Source: VRUE01 sp963753245
Lineage (GTDB): Bacteria > Actinomycetota > Thermoleophilia > Solirubrobacterales > 70-9
Length of the DNA: 64,000 nucleotides
NCBI GenBank assembly: GCA_963753245.1
Contig: CAVWBK010000007.1
Location: forward strand, 62,001-126,000
Direction: 5' to 3'
The notes beneath the pieces are model-generated. The model saw only the letters and a program-made list of their open reading frames with translations. It had not been told where the DNA came from and did not search any database. Made by a program: the position numbers and the translations under genes. Below, in pieces: positions 53,018-63,510 of this stretch (the first letter of the stretch is position 1; every line of letters starts with the position of its first letter).

Positions 53018-56000
53018 CCCCGTGACGATGATGTCTGCGGGACGTGGCGACGGTGGCGCGCGTGGTGCTTCTTCTTGTGCTTTGCCCCCTTTGAGGAGAC
53101 GGAATTTCCACCCGGCAGCGTTTCTCCGGTTTCATCCTGGATCGGGGCCGGCGGCAGGGTACTCACACCATGGCACTCGTCCGCGGCTTCGCACGGCGGT
53201 TGCTGGGCTGGTCCTGGGAATCCGCCTGCTGAGCGGGCGTCATAGAACTTGAGGAAGAGTCCGTTGTGATCCTGGGGAACGAGGGTGTCATAGCTCGAGA
53301 AATAGACGTCGCGTGCCGTCGGCGCTGACGCCGACGAGGCCCGGCGGATTGAGAAGCGCCGAAAAGAAACCGCCCGGCAACGTGCGTCTCGCCGGTGCCG
53401 GTGGTGATCAGCTGCGGGCGACCTTCGATGTACTCATAGACGTCCTGCGCGTGGTTGGTGTCGGAGTGGGTCGAGGGCATCTTCAGTGCTGAAGAAGACC
53501 CGCCCGTTATTGGTCATGAAGAGACCGTCCTGGCTCGCTTCGACGTCGGAGGAGGGCGGTTCGCCGTTGGGAATGCATGAGGCACAGACAATCCGTCGGT
53601 TCGCGGGGTCGTAGAGATACATCTCCAGGAAGCCTTCGCTGTTGTACTGGGTCACCTGACTGTCGGTCAGGAAAGCCATGTGACTGTCGTCTGGGGACAC
53701 CTGCATACGGGCGATCGGAGTCGCCGAGCAGGCGTTATCAGTGAAGCCTTCGACGGGGCTTTCTATGCAATGCGGTCCGCCGCTGAGCGTGGCGACGAAT
53801 TGCACCGTACCGTTTCGGTAATCGTAGAGGTTCATCCTGTTAGGGATCCCCCGCGAGCCGTCAAGCTGCTCTGCGGAGAGGAAATAGATGTCGCCGTTTT
53901 CGGCAGCTATCGAGTTGTCGGAGCGGCAGTTGCCGCCCTGGCCACCGGTCAGCTGGCAGTAGGCCTGCTCCGAGTAGGTGATCACGTCGCAGTTCTTGGA
54001 TTTGCCTTCGCCGGCGATCGAGAATCCCGCGGTGCAGCTGTCGCTCTGGCCGGGTTCACCGGGATTCCCGGGATTGTCTCCCTTGGAGACAAGGACGAGC
54101 GGATGACCTTCTTCTTCGCCCTTTTCAGACCACATATACAGATCGACGCTCGCGTCATGATCTTCGTTGGTTAGCTGTTCTTCCGAGGTGAAGTAGACCT
54201 TCGAGTAGTCCGCGGTGGCCCCGACGTAGGTCACGTCATGCCCTTGCGAGACGTCGTGGGTGAACATCCCATCCACACGCATATAGAGGTGGCCGGGGTA
54301 GGTCGGGCAGTGGATGACGGCGCCGCTGGATGCGCCGCAGGGCGGCAACGGACAGTTGACGAGACCGCAGGGTCCGGTTCCCGGTGAGTCGATCAGGATA
54401 TGGGAGCCGTTGGTCGAGAGGCCGGGGATCTCCAGCGGATCGCCAGCGTGGTCGTTGGGCTCGCTTGGGATCGGGCTGCCCGAGGGGAGCTGCGAGGCCA
54501 CCGTGACGGTCCCTTCCTGGGTATTGTTGTCGTAGACCGAGCCGGGCGGACTGAGCTGGCCGCCGGGAGCGAAGCTGTTCCACTCGGTCGAGAAGGCGAA
54601 GTGGTTGAGTTCAGCCGAGGCCCCGATTTCCCCGGGGCAGTAGTGGTCTTCACCTTTGATCACCGAGCAGTCGAGCGATTTCATGCCGCCCGGACTGACG
54701 CCACCCGCGAGATAGGGGTTTGACCCGGTTTGCACCGCCGGAAGATTGGTCGGCAAGCGGTCGAGGAATTCACCATTGGCGCTCCACATATAGGGGGCGT
54801 TGGAGGGGATCGGGATCGGGTTGTGGAACCCTAATTCGTTCGAACCGTCGTTCCAGTCGAGGAACCTGTCCATTGTCAAATCGGTGAGATCGTTGTTCTG
54901 GATGATGTCGGCCCGGAAGGCGACATTTGCCTCGCTGGTGTCGTAGCCGAGGAATTTCGGGCCTCCCTCGCCGAACAGGCCCTGCGGGGGTCCGCCTGCC
55001 GTAGACACATCGCTGCTCGGTGGACCCACGTATTTCGAGACCCAGCCCCGGGACGTACGCGTGGCGACGTAGAGGTCACCGACGGAGTCGAGCGGGCTGC
55101 CGCCCGATTCGGGCAGTATCGACCAGAGGCCGGTGAAGGAGAATCGCGAGGGGGCGGTGGCGTATCCGGTGTTCGGACCGCCCGGGTAGAGCTGCGTACC
55201 GGCAGCGTTACCGGGCGAGACAAGCTCGTAGGCGCGGCACTCGGGCAGGTAGTTAGCTTTGACCTGCTGTCGAATGTTTTCATTGGGACAGCTTGGCGGG
55301 TAGAAGCTGAAGGAGTGATCTTCGGAGGTCGTCGTGCCGCCTTCTTCGGTCCCTTCCACCGTATTTTCGACCACGAGCCGGTAGTGGTGGGACTGATGGG
55401 GCGCCAGACCCGAGAGCTGCGCGGTGATTTCCTGGTCGGAATTGGATGCCGGAATCGTTCCCGAGATTTCCTGACCGTAGGCCGTCGAGGGTCCGTACTG
55501 GAAGTGATAGGTCGTTTCGAGCCCGTTGGGATTGACATTGCCCTGCAGTTCGGCGGAATCCGCGGTGACGTTTTCTGCCAGGAGACCATCGATCGCCGGC
55601 GGCGCCGTGGTGACGAAGGTTTCATCGGCCCCGCTGGTCGTGGCGCCCGCAGCGTTCGTGGCGGAAAGCCGATAGTGCTCATTGGTTCCCGGCGAGAGTC
55701 CGGTGAGTGTCGCGGAGACGTCGGTTGGGCCGCTGAAGTTGGACCCGGGAGGGTTGGAGTTGGGATCGGGATTACAGGGAATCGTGTGCCCGTAGGTCCT
55801 GTCGTAACCGTATTCGAAATGACAGGAGGTGATGTTTCCCCGGCCCAGCGGATCGACATTGCCGTTGAGGGTGACGCTGGAGGTGGTGACGTTGGTGGGG
55901 GGCGCAGTGGTCGCCTTCGGGCGAGCGTCGGAGAAGAGGGCGATTTCATTGCCGTTGACTACATAGACGCCATGGCTCGTGCCGTTGACCGCGACGCCCT

Positions 56001-57123
56001 TGACGCGCAAATTGCCACCCGAGAATCCTCCGTAGCCTTCACCGGCGGTTATCTGCTTACCTTCGGTGAGCACCCCTTCGCCGAAGGAGTCGACCGGTTC
56101 GCAGGGGCCGGCCTGGGGTTCGCAGTCGGCGCTGTAGTGATCGATCCTGATCCCATGTGGTTCGATTTCGTCTTCGCGCGTTTCGACCGCCTCATAGAGC
56201 TCTTCGGTGGAAGGATCGAGTCCGAAGCCGACCGCGGGCCAGTCGGTCGTCATCCGATAACGTTCTCCTTCGCCCGCAACCCCCGGTCGCTCAATCAGCG
56301 TCCACACCACTGCTTCCGGGAGAAAGGTCGCAAACGGAATATCCACGAAGAAGAGATGACCCTGCGCGCTGACCTTGAGCAGGGAGCCCTGCTCGAAGGT
56401 GTCGGTGATCCATTCGCCGGACTGGGTGTACTCGCGGATGTTCTCGCCATAGCGATGCCCACCCACGTACAGGGTCCCGTTTCCTGTGCAGCGGCCAGTC
56501 TTCGGTTCGCTCGGCGAGGCACACCCGCCCCCGACGGCAAGGCCGAACATTGACCCGAACAGGGGCAGGTTTGGGTCATCAGAGCCGTTCTTCTGGCCGA
56601 ACACGCCCCAGCTTGAGATCACTTCGCCCGAGGGATTGAGCTTGGTGACGACGTTGTCGCCGAGGTCGCCCACGTAGACATCGCCTCCACCGAACGGATA
56701 ATTGTCGATCGCCAGCCAGGTCGGTTCTTCGTAGGCACCTGAGGATTCGCCGCCGGTCCCCGGCTGGCAGAGGTCTCCCGGATGCCCGGGGGCGGGACAG
56801 ACATTCTGTTCGGAGACCGGCCTACTCGCCAGAACCGCGGTCTTGTTGACTTCGAGGCCGGCCATCAGAAGGAAGTTCCCTTCCGCGTCAAATTTCTCAA
56901 CTCGGTGGTTACCCGGGTCGGTCACGTAGACGTCTTGGTTGGCCTGGTCGACAGCTACGTCGGTCGGTTCGGAGAGCGGATATTGGTTCGTCACAGATGA
57001 GGTGCTCGACCCGAAGCTCGCTTTGAAGACGTGGCTGATGTTCGCGCCCGCCGGGGCAGCGGCGATCAGCATTGCGGCGAAGACCGCGACGACGAAGGAC
57101 GCATGGGCAAGACGACGCCTCAC
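52978..57123 (-). pseudogene. Giant secreted NHL/FN3/TolB-propeller protein, frameshifted near its C-terminus
   Basis: Start GTG 57123, with GGAGGAG seven bases upstream, overlapping the stop of the previous gene as GTGA. The signal peptide is F-V-V-A-V-F-A-A-M-L-I-A-A-A-P-A-G-A. The first 1230 codons are open: NHL propeller (V-A-V-D-Q-A-N-Q-D-V-Y-V-T-D), two FN3-like modules (Y-H-F-Q-Y-G-P-S-T-A-Y-G), the motif C-P-N-E-N-I-R-Q-Q followed by C-R-A-Y-E-L-V-S, and a TolB-like propeller. A one-base shift near 53460 moves the sense to a second frame (N-H-A-Q-D-V-Y-E-Y-I-E-G-R-P-Q-L), with further shifts, and the end reads D-E-C-H-G-V-S-T and a Lys/His-rich tail to 52978. Confidence 0.7.
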
Positions 57124-60100
57124 TTGTGGCTCCTCCCGTGGTGCCGGTGATGGTGGTGGCGCGGCCCCTTCTTGATGCACTTACCGTGCTTGCGCACGTA
57201 CCCCTTCCGGCAGGGCTTCTTCTTTTTCTTTTCGTTTTCCTTTTCCTTGGAGGGTTCGGATTTGGTCGTGAACGTCACCACCTGGCTTTCAGCGGCGCCC
57301 GTATCATTTTCAGCGACTGTGCGAACGAAATATGTCGTTTCCGGCTTCAGCTGGGAGATCGATGCGCTCACCTGGTGCGCTATGTCCTCTTCCGCGAGGG
57401 ACCCGGTCGCTGTACTGGAACCGAATGCAGCGGTGGGCCCGTAGTCGAATCGGTAGGTCGTCGGCAGGAAGCCCGCGCTGATCCTGGCGCTGAACGTCGC
57501 CCCGCTCATCGTGATGCCCGATACGGTGAGTTCGTCGATCCCCGGCCGGTCCGGGGTGACAAAGCTGTGGTCGGAGCCGGCGGTCTTGCCGTTGATGTTA
57601 ACGGCGAGGACCCGGAAGTGGTAGTTGGTGCCCGGTGTGAGGCCCGTAAGTTCCTGATTGACCGTGTGATCGGTTTCATCTTCGCCGATCGGTTCGCTGA
57701 GTACGGTTTGTGACCCGTACGCGGTCGTCGGCCCGTACTGGAAGCGGTAGACCGTCGGCGCGAGCTTGGGGTTGATCTGCGCGCTCAGTTTTACCGAGCT
57801 CGATTTCACATCCGAGGAGGAGCTGCCGTTGACTTCAGGCGGCAGGGCCGGTGCCGGGACGAAGGTGCGTTCCACCCCGGCTTCGGTGAAGCCGTCTCCG
57901 TCGCTACGTCCGGCCACCAGCCGGTAGTGATAGGTGGTGTACGTGCTCAGACCGGTGAGGCTGGCGCTGACGTCGGTGGAGGACGTGAGCGGCGCTGCTG
58001 GGCTGCAGGGTGCAGTTTGAGCATAGCTCCACCCGTTCCCCGGATACTTGGTCGAGATCGTCGCATTGGCACCCCCGGGCAGGAGGCTGGAACCGTCGAC
58101 CGTGATCTGCGGCACGTTGAGATCCTGGAAGCGGTTGGTGAATTCGATGTAATAGGGACCTTCTTCGGCGTGTCCGGGAGCGTTGGTTACGCTGACGTTC
58201 CCGGATCCGATGGCTGGCAGATGTTCAAGGTCATAGGCGATGGTCGAATCGCCGAAATTTCCCGGGGGGTAGATGATCGAGGCCGTCGTCTGACCTTCGT
58301 AGCTAAGGGAGAATTCGCCTTCGTGGGCGCCGGAGAAGCTCAGTTCCTGGACCTCGTTGCTGATCCTTCCCGGCACATATTCGAACTTGCATTCATCGAC
58401 GGTGCCACCAGCTCCCGGGTCGACGTGGCCGTTCATCGTCCCCGCGGTCGGCGTCACGTTCGTCGAACCGCTCGTCGTGACTTGCGGCAGCGGCACCCGT
58501 GTGAAGATGGCGATGTCATTCTCTTTGCTGTCGGCCGCGTAAAGGGTGTGGTTCGAGGCGCGCACCGCGAGCCCGGCGCCAGTGCCCAGATCGCCAGTCC
58601 CGAACGAGTCGGCCGGCTGGCAGCCTGAGGCACCTTCTCCGGCACTACACGTGCCTCCGGGGAAGCGGTCGATGTGGCTTCCTTGGTCCACGAAGAGATC
58701 ATGGTCAGAGCGGTCGAAGGTGATACCGGAATTTTCGAGTTCCAGATTCAGGCTTGGATACATGTGGAAGGAGTCATACTCATTTGCGAGTGGACTTGAG
58801 TACATGACGCCCCGTCCATCCCCTGGTTGCTGAGCCTCATACCAGGTGCCGTCAGCACCGACTTCGATGCCGCCGAAGCCCGGATTACCGAGGCCGAGCC
58901 GCTCGCCGCCAAACCATGATTCGTTGGTCGGATAGGCGGTGGTGACCGTCCCAGTGTCGCCGCTGATCAGGGTCCAGTTGTAAGGAATGGCGTCGGTCAC
59001 AACGTACAGGGCACCCTGTTCGTCGACCGTAATGCCGCCGATCGCCCCTTCCTTCTTGACGAATTCGAAGGCACCGCCGTTGGCCCAGCCCGTGATCATG
59101 CTCCCGGCCGAGCTGAACTTGTGAACGATATGGTCCGCTCCGTCGGCCTCATAAACATCGCCCGCCGAGGGGCCCGCCGAGTTGTCAACTTCGACGAAAC
59201 GCGGAGCGTTCAGATCGTTGGCCGCCGTGCCGGTGGAACCCGCCGAGCAGGCGCTGGTGCAAACGTCCACCCCGCTTCCACCGACGTTTGCCCCGAAGGC
59301 ACGGACGAATGTGCCCGAGGATGAGAACTCGTCGATCCGGTTGTTGCCGGCGTCGGCGACGTAGATGTCGCCGGACGCTTCGTTGACGGCGACGTCCTCC
59401 GGTTCGTTCAGCTGGCCATTCCCGGAGCCGGTTGTGCCGAATTTGGTCGAGTAGCCATAGTGGCCGACGGTGATGAAGTTTGACCCAACCGCGTTGCTTT
59501 CGCCTTCGGAGTTTTCGACGATGATCCGGACCCTGTATTCGGTGCCGGGAGTGAGGCCGCTGACAGTGGCACTGACGTCCTGGGGGCTTGGGTAGTCGGG
59601 CGGGATGGCCGGTGAGCAGGGTGCCGACTTCGCGCCATTGAACGGTTCAAGGTAGAAGTTGCGGGCCGCTTCGTAGACCGTGAGGTATTCGAAATGGCAG
59701 TTCGTCACCGGTCCCCCGCCTTCGCCAGTGGCGGGATCGACGTGGCCGTGAAGCGTGGCGGTCGTAGTGCCGATCGAAGACGTCGAGGCGATGCTGACGT
59801 CGGGAACGACCACCGGTCTTAGAACCGTAACCTGACCGTGCTCGGAAACATAGACAAGTCCGGTTTCTTGGTCGACCGCGACTCCATCCGGATAACTAAA
59901 ATACTGCGACCCGACCGTGTTCCGATTGGCCTGCGGCGGGATGAAGTTCCCGTTGGCGTCAAAGACATTGAGCGCGTAATGGAAGTCGGCGACGAAGACG
60001 TTACCGGTCGAGTCTTCGACGCCGGCGGCGACCAGGCAACAACCGGTGCTATTGGGGGCCGAGAAGTTCCCGTCGGGCGTTTCCGAGGCGGCGCCGTTGG

Positions 60101-60944
60101 GGAGCTGACCGCCGTCCCAGGTGCTGATGTATTCGTTCGAGGGTCCGAACTGGAAGATCCGGTTGGGCCCCTCCCAGCTGGAGGCGTAGACGTTGCCGGT
60201 CGAGCTGACCGCGATCCCACTCGCATACCGGCCGCCCCCGTCGTAGAGGCCTTCGGGCGTTGCGGTGATCTGACTGAGGTATTCGCCTTTTTCGTTGAAG
60301 ATGTCAATGACTTCATGACCAGCGTCGAGGACGTAGACGTTGTGGGTCGCCTGGTCGACCGCGATTCCGAAACCGCTGTAGGAGCCCGTAGAGGGTGAAA
60401 ATGAGCCGGCCGGCGTTTTCAGGCCGGCAAGCTGACCGTTGGCCGTCGGGGTCGTGTCGCCGAAGCTGTTGATCAGGTTGCCGTTTTCGTCGAACTTGTC
60501 GATCACCTTGTCGTTGCTGTCGGCGACGTAGACATCGCCGGTGCTGTTGTCGGCGGCAACACCCACGACTCCGCCCCCGAAGGAACCGCTGCCCGTGTTG
60601 GTGCCGTTCCAGCGTGTCGGCGTTTTGTCAACGGTCGAGCTGTAGTCGAAGATGGCACCACGACCGCTGTCGGCGACGTATATATGGTCATTCTTGTCAC
60701 TGACCGCGACCGAGTCGGGTGCCAAGAAACCGAATTCCCGCGGGTTCCATTCTTCCCATGCTTTCGAGCAGCAGTTGGGTGGGAACTGGGTGACCACGGA
60801 GTACTGCTTTGCGGCGATCGCCGCTGGAGCGAACGCGAGCAGGGCAATGAATGTGCAGCCAAGGAGCAACGGAGCGATGCCGCGAGGATGGCGGTGCGAG
60901 GATTCAGCCCCCCCGTGGCGCTGTCCCCCGATCCGATCGATCAC
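57120..60944 (-). CDS. Giant secreted NHL/fibronectin-III protein with His/Lys-rich tail, first gene of the operon
   Basis: An intact 1274-residue exported protein. GTG 60944 follows AAGGAG. A signal peptide lies at about residues 24-45. Two NHL-type propeller regions (about 70-370 and 510-830; V-A-V-S-D-K-N-D-H-I-Y-V-A-D-S and V-A-V-N-E-A-S-G-D-I-Y-V-A-D) alternate with fibronectin-III-like modules (about 395-495, 840-1030, 1050-1145, 1150-1240; Y-R-F-Q-Y-G-P-T-T-A-Y-G). The protein ends with a Lys/Glu stretch, two cysteines (P-C-R-K-G-Y and H-G-K-C-I-K-K) and H-H-H-H-R-H-H-G-R-S-H-K. The tail may bind anionic wall polymers or metals. Its stop overlaps the next start by 4 bp. Confidence 0.8.
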   Translation of the reverse strand: MIDRIGGQRHGGAESSHRHPRGIAPLLLGCTFIALLAFAPAAIAAKQYSVVTQFPPNCCSKAWEEWNPREFGFLAPDSVAVSDKNDHIYVADSGRGAIFDYSSTVDKTPTRWNGTNTGSGSFGGGVVGVAADNSTGDVYVADSNDKVIDKFDENGNLINSFGDTTPTANGQLAGLKTPAGSFSPSTGSYSGFGIAVDQATHNVYVLDAGHEVIDIFNEKGEYLSQITATPEGLYDGGGRYASGIAVSSTGNVYASSWEGPNRIFQFGPSNEYISTWDGGQLPNGAASETPDGNFSAPNSTGCCLVAAGVEDSTGNVFVADFHYALNVFDANGNFIPPQANRNTVGSQYFSYPDGVAVDQETGLVYVSEHGQVTVLRPVVVPDVSIASTSSIGTTTATLHGHVDPATGEGGGPVTNCHFEYLTVYEAARNFYLEPFNGAKSAPCSPAIPPDYPSPQDVSATVSGLTPGTEYRVRIIVENSEGESNAVGSNFITVGHYGYSTKFGTTGSGNGQLNEPEDVAVNEASGDIYVADAGNNRIDEFSSSGTFVRAFGANVGGSGVDVCTSACSAGSTGTAANDLNAPRFVEVDNSAGPSAGDVYEADGADHIVHKFSSAGSMITGWANGGAFEFVKKEGAIGGITVDEQGALYVVTDAIPYNWTLISGDTGTVTTAYPTNESWFGGERLGLGNPGFGGIEVGADGTWYEAQQPGDGRGVMYSSPLANEYDSFHMYPSLNLELENSGITFDRSDHDLFVDQGSHIDRFPGGTCSAGEGASGCQPADSFGTGDLGTGAGLAVRASNHTLYAADSKENDIAIFTRVPLPQVTTSGSTNVTPTAGTMNGHVDPGAGGTVDECKFEYVPGRISNEVQELSFSGAHEGEFSLSYEGQTTASIIYPPGNFGDSTIAYDLEHLPAIGSGNVSVTNAPGHAEEGPYYIEFTNRFQDLNVPQITVDGSSLLPGGANATISTKYPGNGWSYAQTAPCSPAAPLTSSTDVSASLTGLSTYTTYHYRLVAGRSDGDGFTEAGVERTFVPAPALPPEVNGSSSSDVKSSSVKLSAQINPKLAPTVYRFQYGPTTAYGSQTVLSEPIGEDETDHTVNQELTGLTPGTNYHFRVLAVNINGKTAGSDHSFVTPDRPGIDELTVSGITMSGATFSARISAGFLPTTYRFDYGPTAAFGSSTATGSLAEEDIAHQVSASISQLKPETTYFVRTVAENDTGAAESQVVTFTTKSEPSKEKENEKKKKKPCRKGYVRKHGKCIKKGPRHHHHRHHGRSHK

Positions 60945-61345
60945 ACGTTCTCCTTATCCCCGTGACCTGACGGACCCTAAATTCGGTGCCGTGAGGCCAC
61001 CCCTGTCTACGTTCCCTGTAGTTCCGGCACCGTACACGAAGCAGAACGGAATTGCAAATACAATGTCACGGTTCTGAATGCGGGCAGGCACCTCAGTCGC
61101 TTTGCAAGGCGACGCGACGCGCCTCGGCGGGGCCCCAGAGGCTCCTTGCCACACCCCTGCGACAGCTGCCAGTCTTCTGGCTGCGGCTAAGCGGGGCGAC
61201 CCTCCATTCTGTGGATTTAGCCGGATCTCACTCAAGATCGGCAGCGGCCAGAACACCCCAACTCACGGCGAGGGCTGTCATGGAAGCCATTCTTGTTCCA
61301 ACGACGCCATGTTCTCCATGATCGCCGGCTCGGGTCGCCTCGCGC
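60945..61345. other. Gene-free upstream region of the giant-protein operon
   Basis: About 400 bp with no supported gene. It must contain the promoter of the 19-kb operon. A weak minus-strand candidate pairs TTGCAA with TACGGT 17 bp apart around 61030-61056; I do not rely on it. Confidence 0.35.
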
Positions 61346-61675
61346 TCATCTGCCGGAAGTGCGCCGATCGCTTGCGCGAGCGGGCCGGCAAAGTGTCCTG
61401 GGGTCTGCAAGGAGTTCGTCCTCGTCCGCATACTGAATGTCGAGCGAAATCTCCTCCAACTCGGGGTCGTCGAAGCCCGCGCCCGTCACCAGCTCGCGGA
61501 CCCGATCCGGATCCCCCATCGCAAAGTACCCGGCGCTGCCGGGCTCGGGCGGAGGCATATGTCCCCGCTGGGCCAGGGTCATGCCTGGAATGGCCGCCCA
61601 GGGGTTGCCGGCGGGCGGCGCCCAGACGGCAAATGCCAGAGGGGCGCCTTCACGAAGCACCCGCCTCGTCTCCCC
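61346..61675 (-). pseudogene. C-terminal part of a UbiE-type methyltransferase, cut off by IS1380
   Basis: The frame encodes G-E-T-R-R-V-L-R-E-G-A-P-L-A-F-A-V-W-A-P-P, then P-W-A-A-I-P-G-M-T, G-Y-F-A-M-G-D-P-D-R-V and G-F-D-D-P-E-L-E-E-I. This is the second half of a class I methyltransferase, after the SAM-binding motifs. It continues the fragment at 63359 on the other side of the IS1380 element. The last ~20 residues are Arg-rich and may be out of frame. Confidence 0.65.
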
Positions 61676-61678
61676 TAG

Positions 61679-63358
61679 CCCGAATCATTCATGAAGAACG
61701 CACCCTAGGTCGCCCCAGGGCGCGGTTTCGTCCGCCTGAAGCGAAATTATCCGCGGGTGACGAAGCTCGCAAATACCGCTCAGGAGGATCACCATGAAGG
61801 TGCAGCACAATGGCCGCGAATTCGCCGAGTAGGAAGCGCCGGCGGACGGAGAGGGCGTCGTTGCCCACGCTGGTGCGGCCCTGGTGGCCGAGACCGCCGA
61901 CCGGATCGGGCTGACGGAGGCGGTCTGAGGGCCTCACGCCGATGCGCGGCGCCGTGGGGTCCAGACCCAGGTCGGGTGGTGCGCGACTTCGCGGTGATGT
62001 CGCCTCCGGTGGCGATCACCTCTCCGACCTAGGGGCGGTGCGCGACCAAGAGCCGCTCTTCGGCGCGGTCGGCTCCGATGCCACCGCCTGGCGGAAGGCC
62101 GAGGCGATCGCCCGCGACCCTGAGCTGTGGCGCGCTCCGCGGTGCCCGCAGAAAAGCGCGCGAGGGTGCCCGGGCGGCCGGTGCGGAGCCGATGGGCCGC
62201 TGTTCATCGACCTCGACCCGACATTGATCGAAGCCGGCTTCGCGAAGGAGGGAGCCGCAGGCACCTTCAAGGGCGGCTTCGGACTTCGACCTATGCTCAC
62301 CTTCCTCGATCGTCCCGCCGACGCGTGCGGCGGTGAACCGCTGCCCGGTCTGCTGCGCCCCGGCAATGCCGGCGCCAACACCGTGGCCGACCAGATCGAG
62401 GGTGCCGCAGAAGAGGCGCTCGAGCAGCTGCCCGCAGACATGGCCTCCGACTCCAGTGTGCTGCGCTTCGACTCCGCCGGCGGCACGCACGGGTTGTTGG
62501 ACTCGGCGCGCGAGGGACGTGGCTTCTCGGTCGACTTCGACCTCGTCGAGTCGGTGCGCGAGGCGATCTTCATATCCCCGATCAGCACTGGGTCTCCGCG
62601 CTTGCCCAGGATGGCAGCCCGCGGGAGAACGGCGAGGTCGCCAGGAGGCCACCGACCTGATCGACCTCTCCGGCTGGCCGGAGGGCTCGGGCCTGATCGT
62701 GAACGCGAGCGGCCCCATCCCGGCGCGCAGCTCTCCTTCACCGACTCGGGCGGGCACCGAGTCCAGGCGATCCTCACCGACCGCACGGAAACGCCGCCGA
62801 GCTCGAGCGCGACCACCGCGCCCGCGCCCGCTGCGAGGACCCGATCCGCTGCTCCAAGCAGATGGGCCTCGAGCTGCTCCCCTTCAGCGACTTCGAGATG
62901 AACGCGGTCTGGATGGAGCTGGTGCTGATCGCCGGGGCGCTGGTCGCCTGGGCCGACCTCCTGCTCCTGCGCGGCGAGCTATGGGGCTTCCGGAGCCGGA
63001 ACGGGCTTCGCTCCCGCACCCTGCATCGGGCCGGACGCCTTGCCTTCCATGCCCGCCGCGCGACCCTGCGCCTGGAGCGGCGCTGGCCCTGGGCGGAGGA
63101 GCTCGCCGCCGCCTTCGCGCGGCTCGGAGAGCTGCCGGCGCCGGCCGACTGACGGCAGACGTCGGCTCCTGGGAACCGCGACCGCCGGGCAGTTCGATCT
63201 GCTGCACAGGCCTGGCTTCGCCTGCCGGGAAACGCCGCGAGCGTCTGCCGTTGGACTCCGGGTCGCGGTATCTGGCCAAAGCCGAGCAGCAATCGACACC
63301 CGCACCCTCACTCCTACCTGCCGACGTTACTTGCGAGCGCTTGATGAATGATCCCGGG
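61679..63358. mobile_element. IS1380-family insertion sequence
   Basis: A 1680-bp element with ends CCCGAATCATTCATGAA (61679-61695) and, in reverse complement from 63358, CCCGGGATCATTCATCAA. CTAG flanks both sides (61675-61678 and 63359-63362), a 4-bp target duplication as expected of IS1380. Deleting the element plus one CTAG joins the two methyltransferase fragments in frame as A-L-E-L-G-E-T-R-R. Confidence 0.85.
61794..63152 (+). pseudogene. IS1380-family transposase, broken by stop and frameshifts
   Basis: ATG 61794 follows AGGAGG and reads M-K-V-Q-H-N-G-R-E-F-A-E, then an in-frame TAG. Recognisable family parts continue in several frames: H-A-G-A-A-L-V-A-E-T-A-D-R-I-G-L-T, H-L-S-D-L-G-A-V-R-D-Q-E-P-L-F-G, S-D-A-T-A-W-R, F-I-D-L-D-P-T-L-I-E, K-E-G-A-A-G-T-F-K-G-G-F-G, L-R-P-G-N-A-G-A-N-T, L-R-F-D-S-A-G-G-T-H, D-L-S-G-W-P-E-G-S, P-F-S-D-F-E-M-N-A-V-W and a final R-W-P-W-A-E-E-L-A-A-A-F-A-R. 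It cannot be functional as read. Confidence 0.85.
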
Positions 63359-63510
63359 CTAGCTCCAGGGCGGCCACCGGGTCGGCCATGAGCATGTGGA
63401 CCCAGCGGCACACCACCACATCCACGCTGTCGTCCTCAAGGTCCATTGGCTCGGCGTCCAGCACCCGGTACTCGACATTACCTGGCTCCACGACCCTTTC
63501 CCAAGCGGCG
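63359..63510 (-). pseudogene. Middle part of the same UbiE-type methyltransferase
   Basis: The frame encodes V-E-Y-R-V-L-D-A-E-P-M-D-L-E-D-D-S-V-D, then V-V-V-C-R-W-V-H-M-L-M-A-D-P-V-A-A-L-E-L. These are motifs II-IV of a class I methyltransferase. It joins the C-terminal fragment across the IS1380 element. Farther upstream the sequence loses protein sense, so the N-terminus, including the SAM-binding motif I, is missing or too decayed to read. Confidence 0.6.

Noticed and set aside
61020..61060. Promoter of the giant operon (TTGCAA/TACGGT)
   Set aside because: The match is weak and could occur by chance; mentioned only as a candidate.
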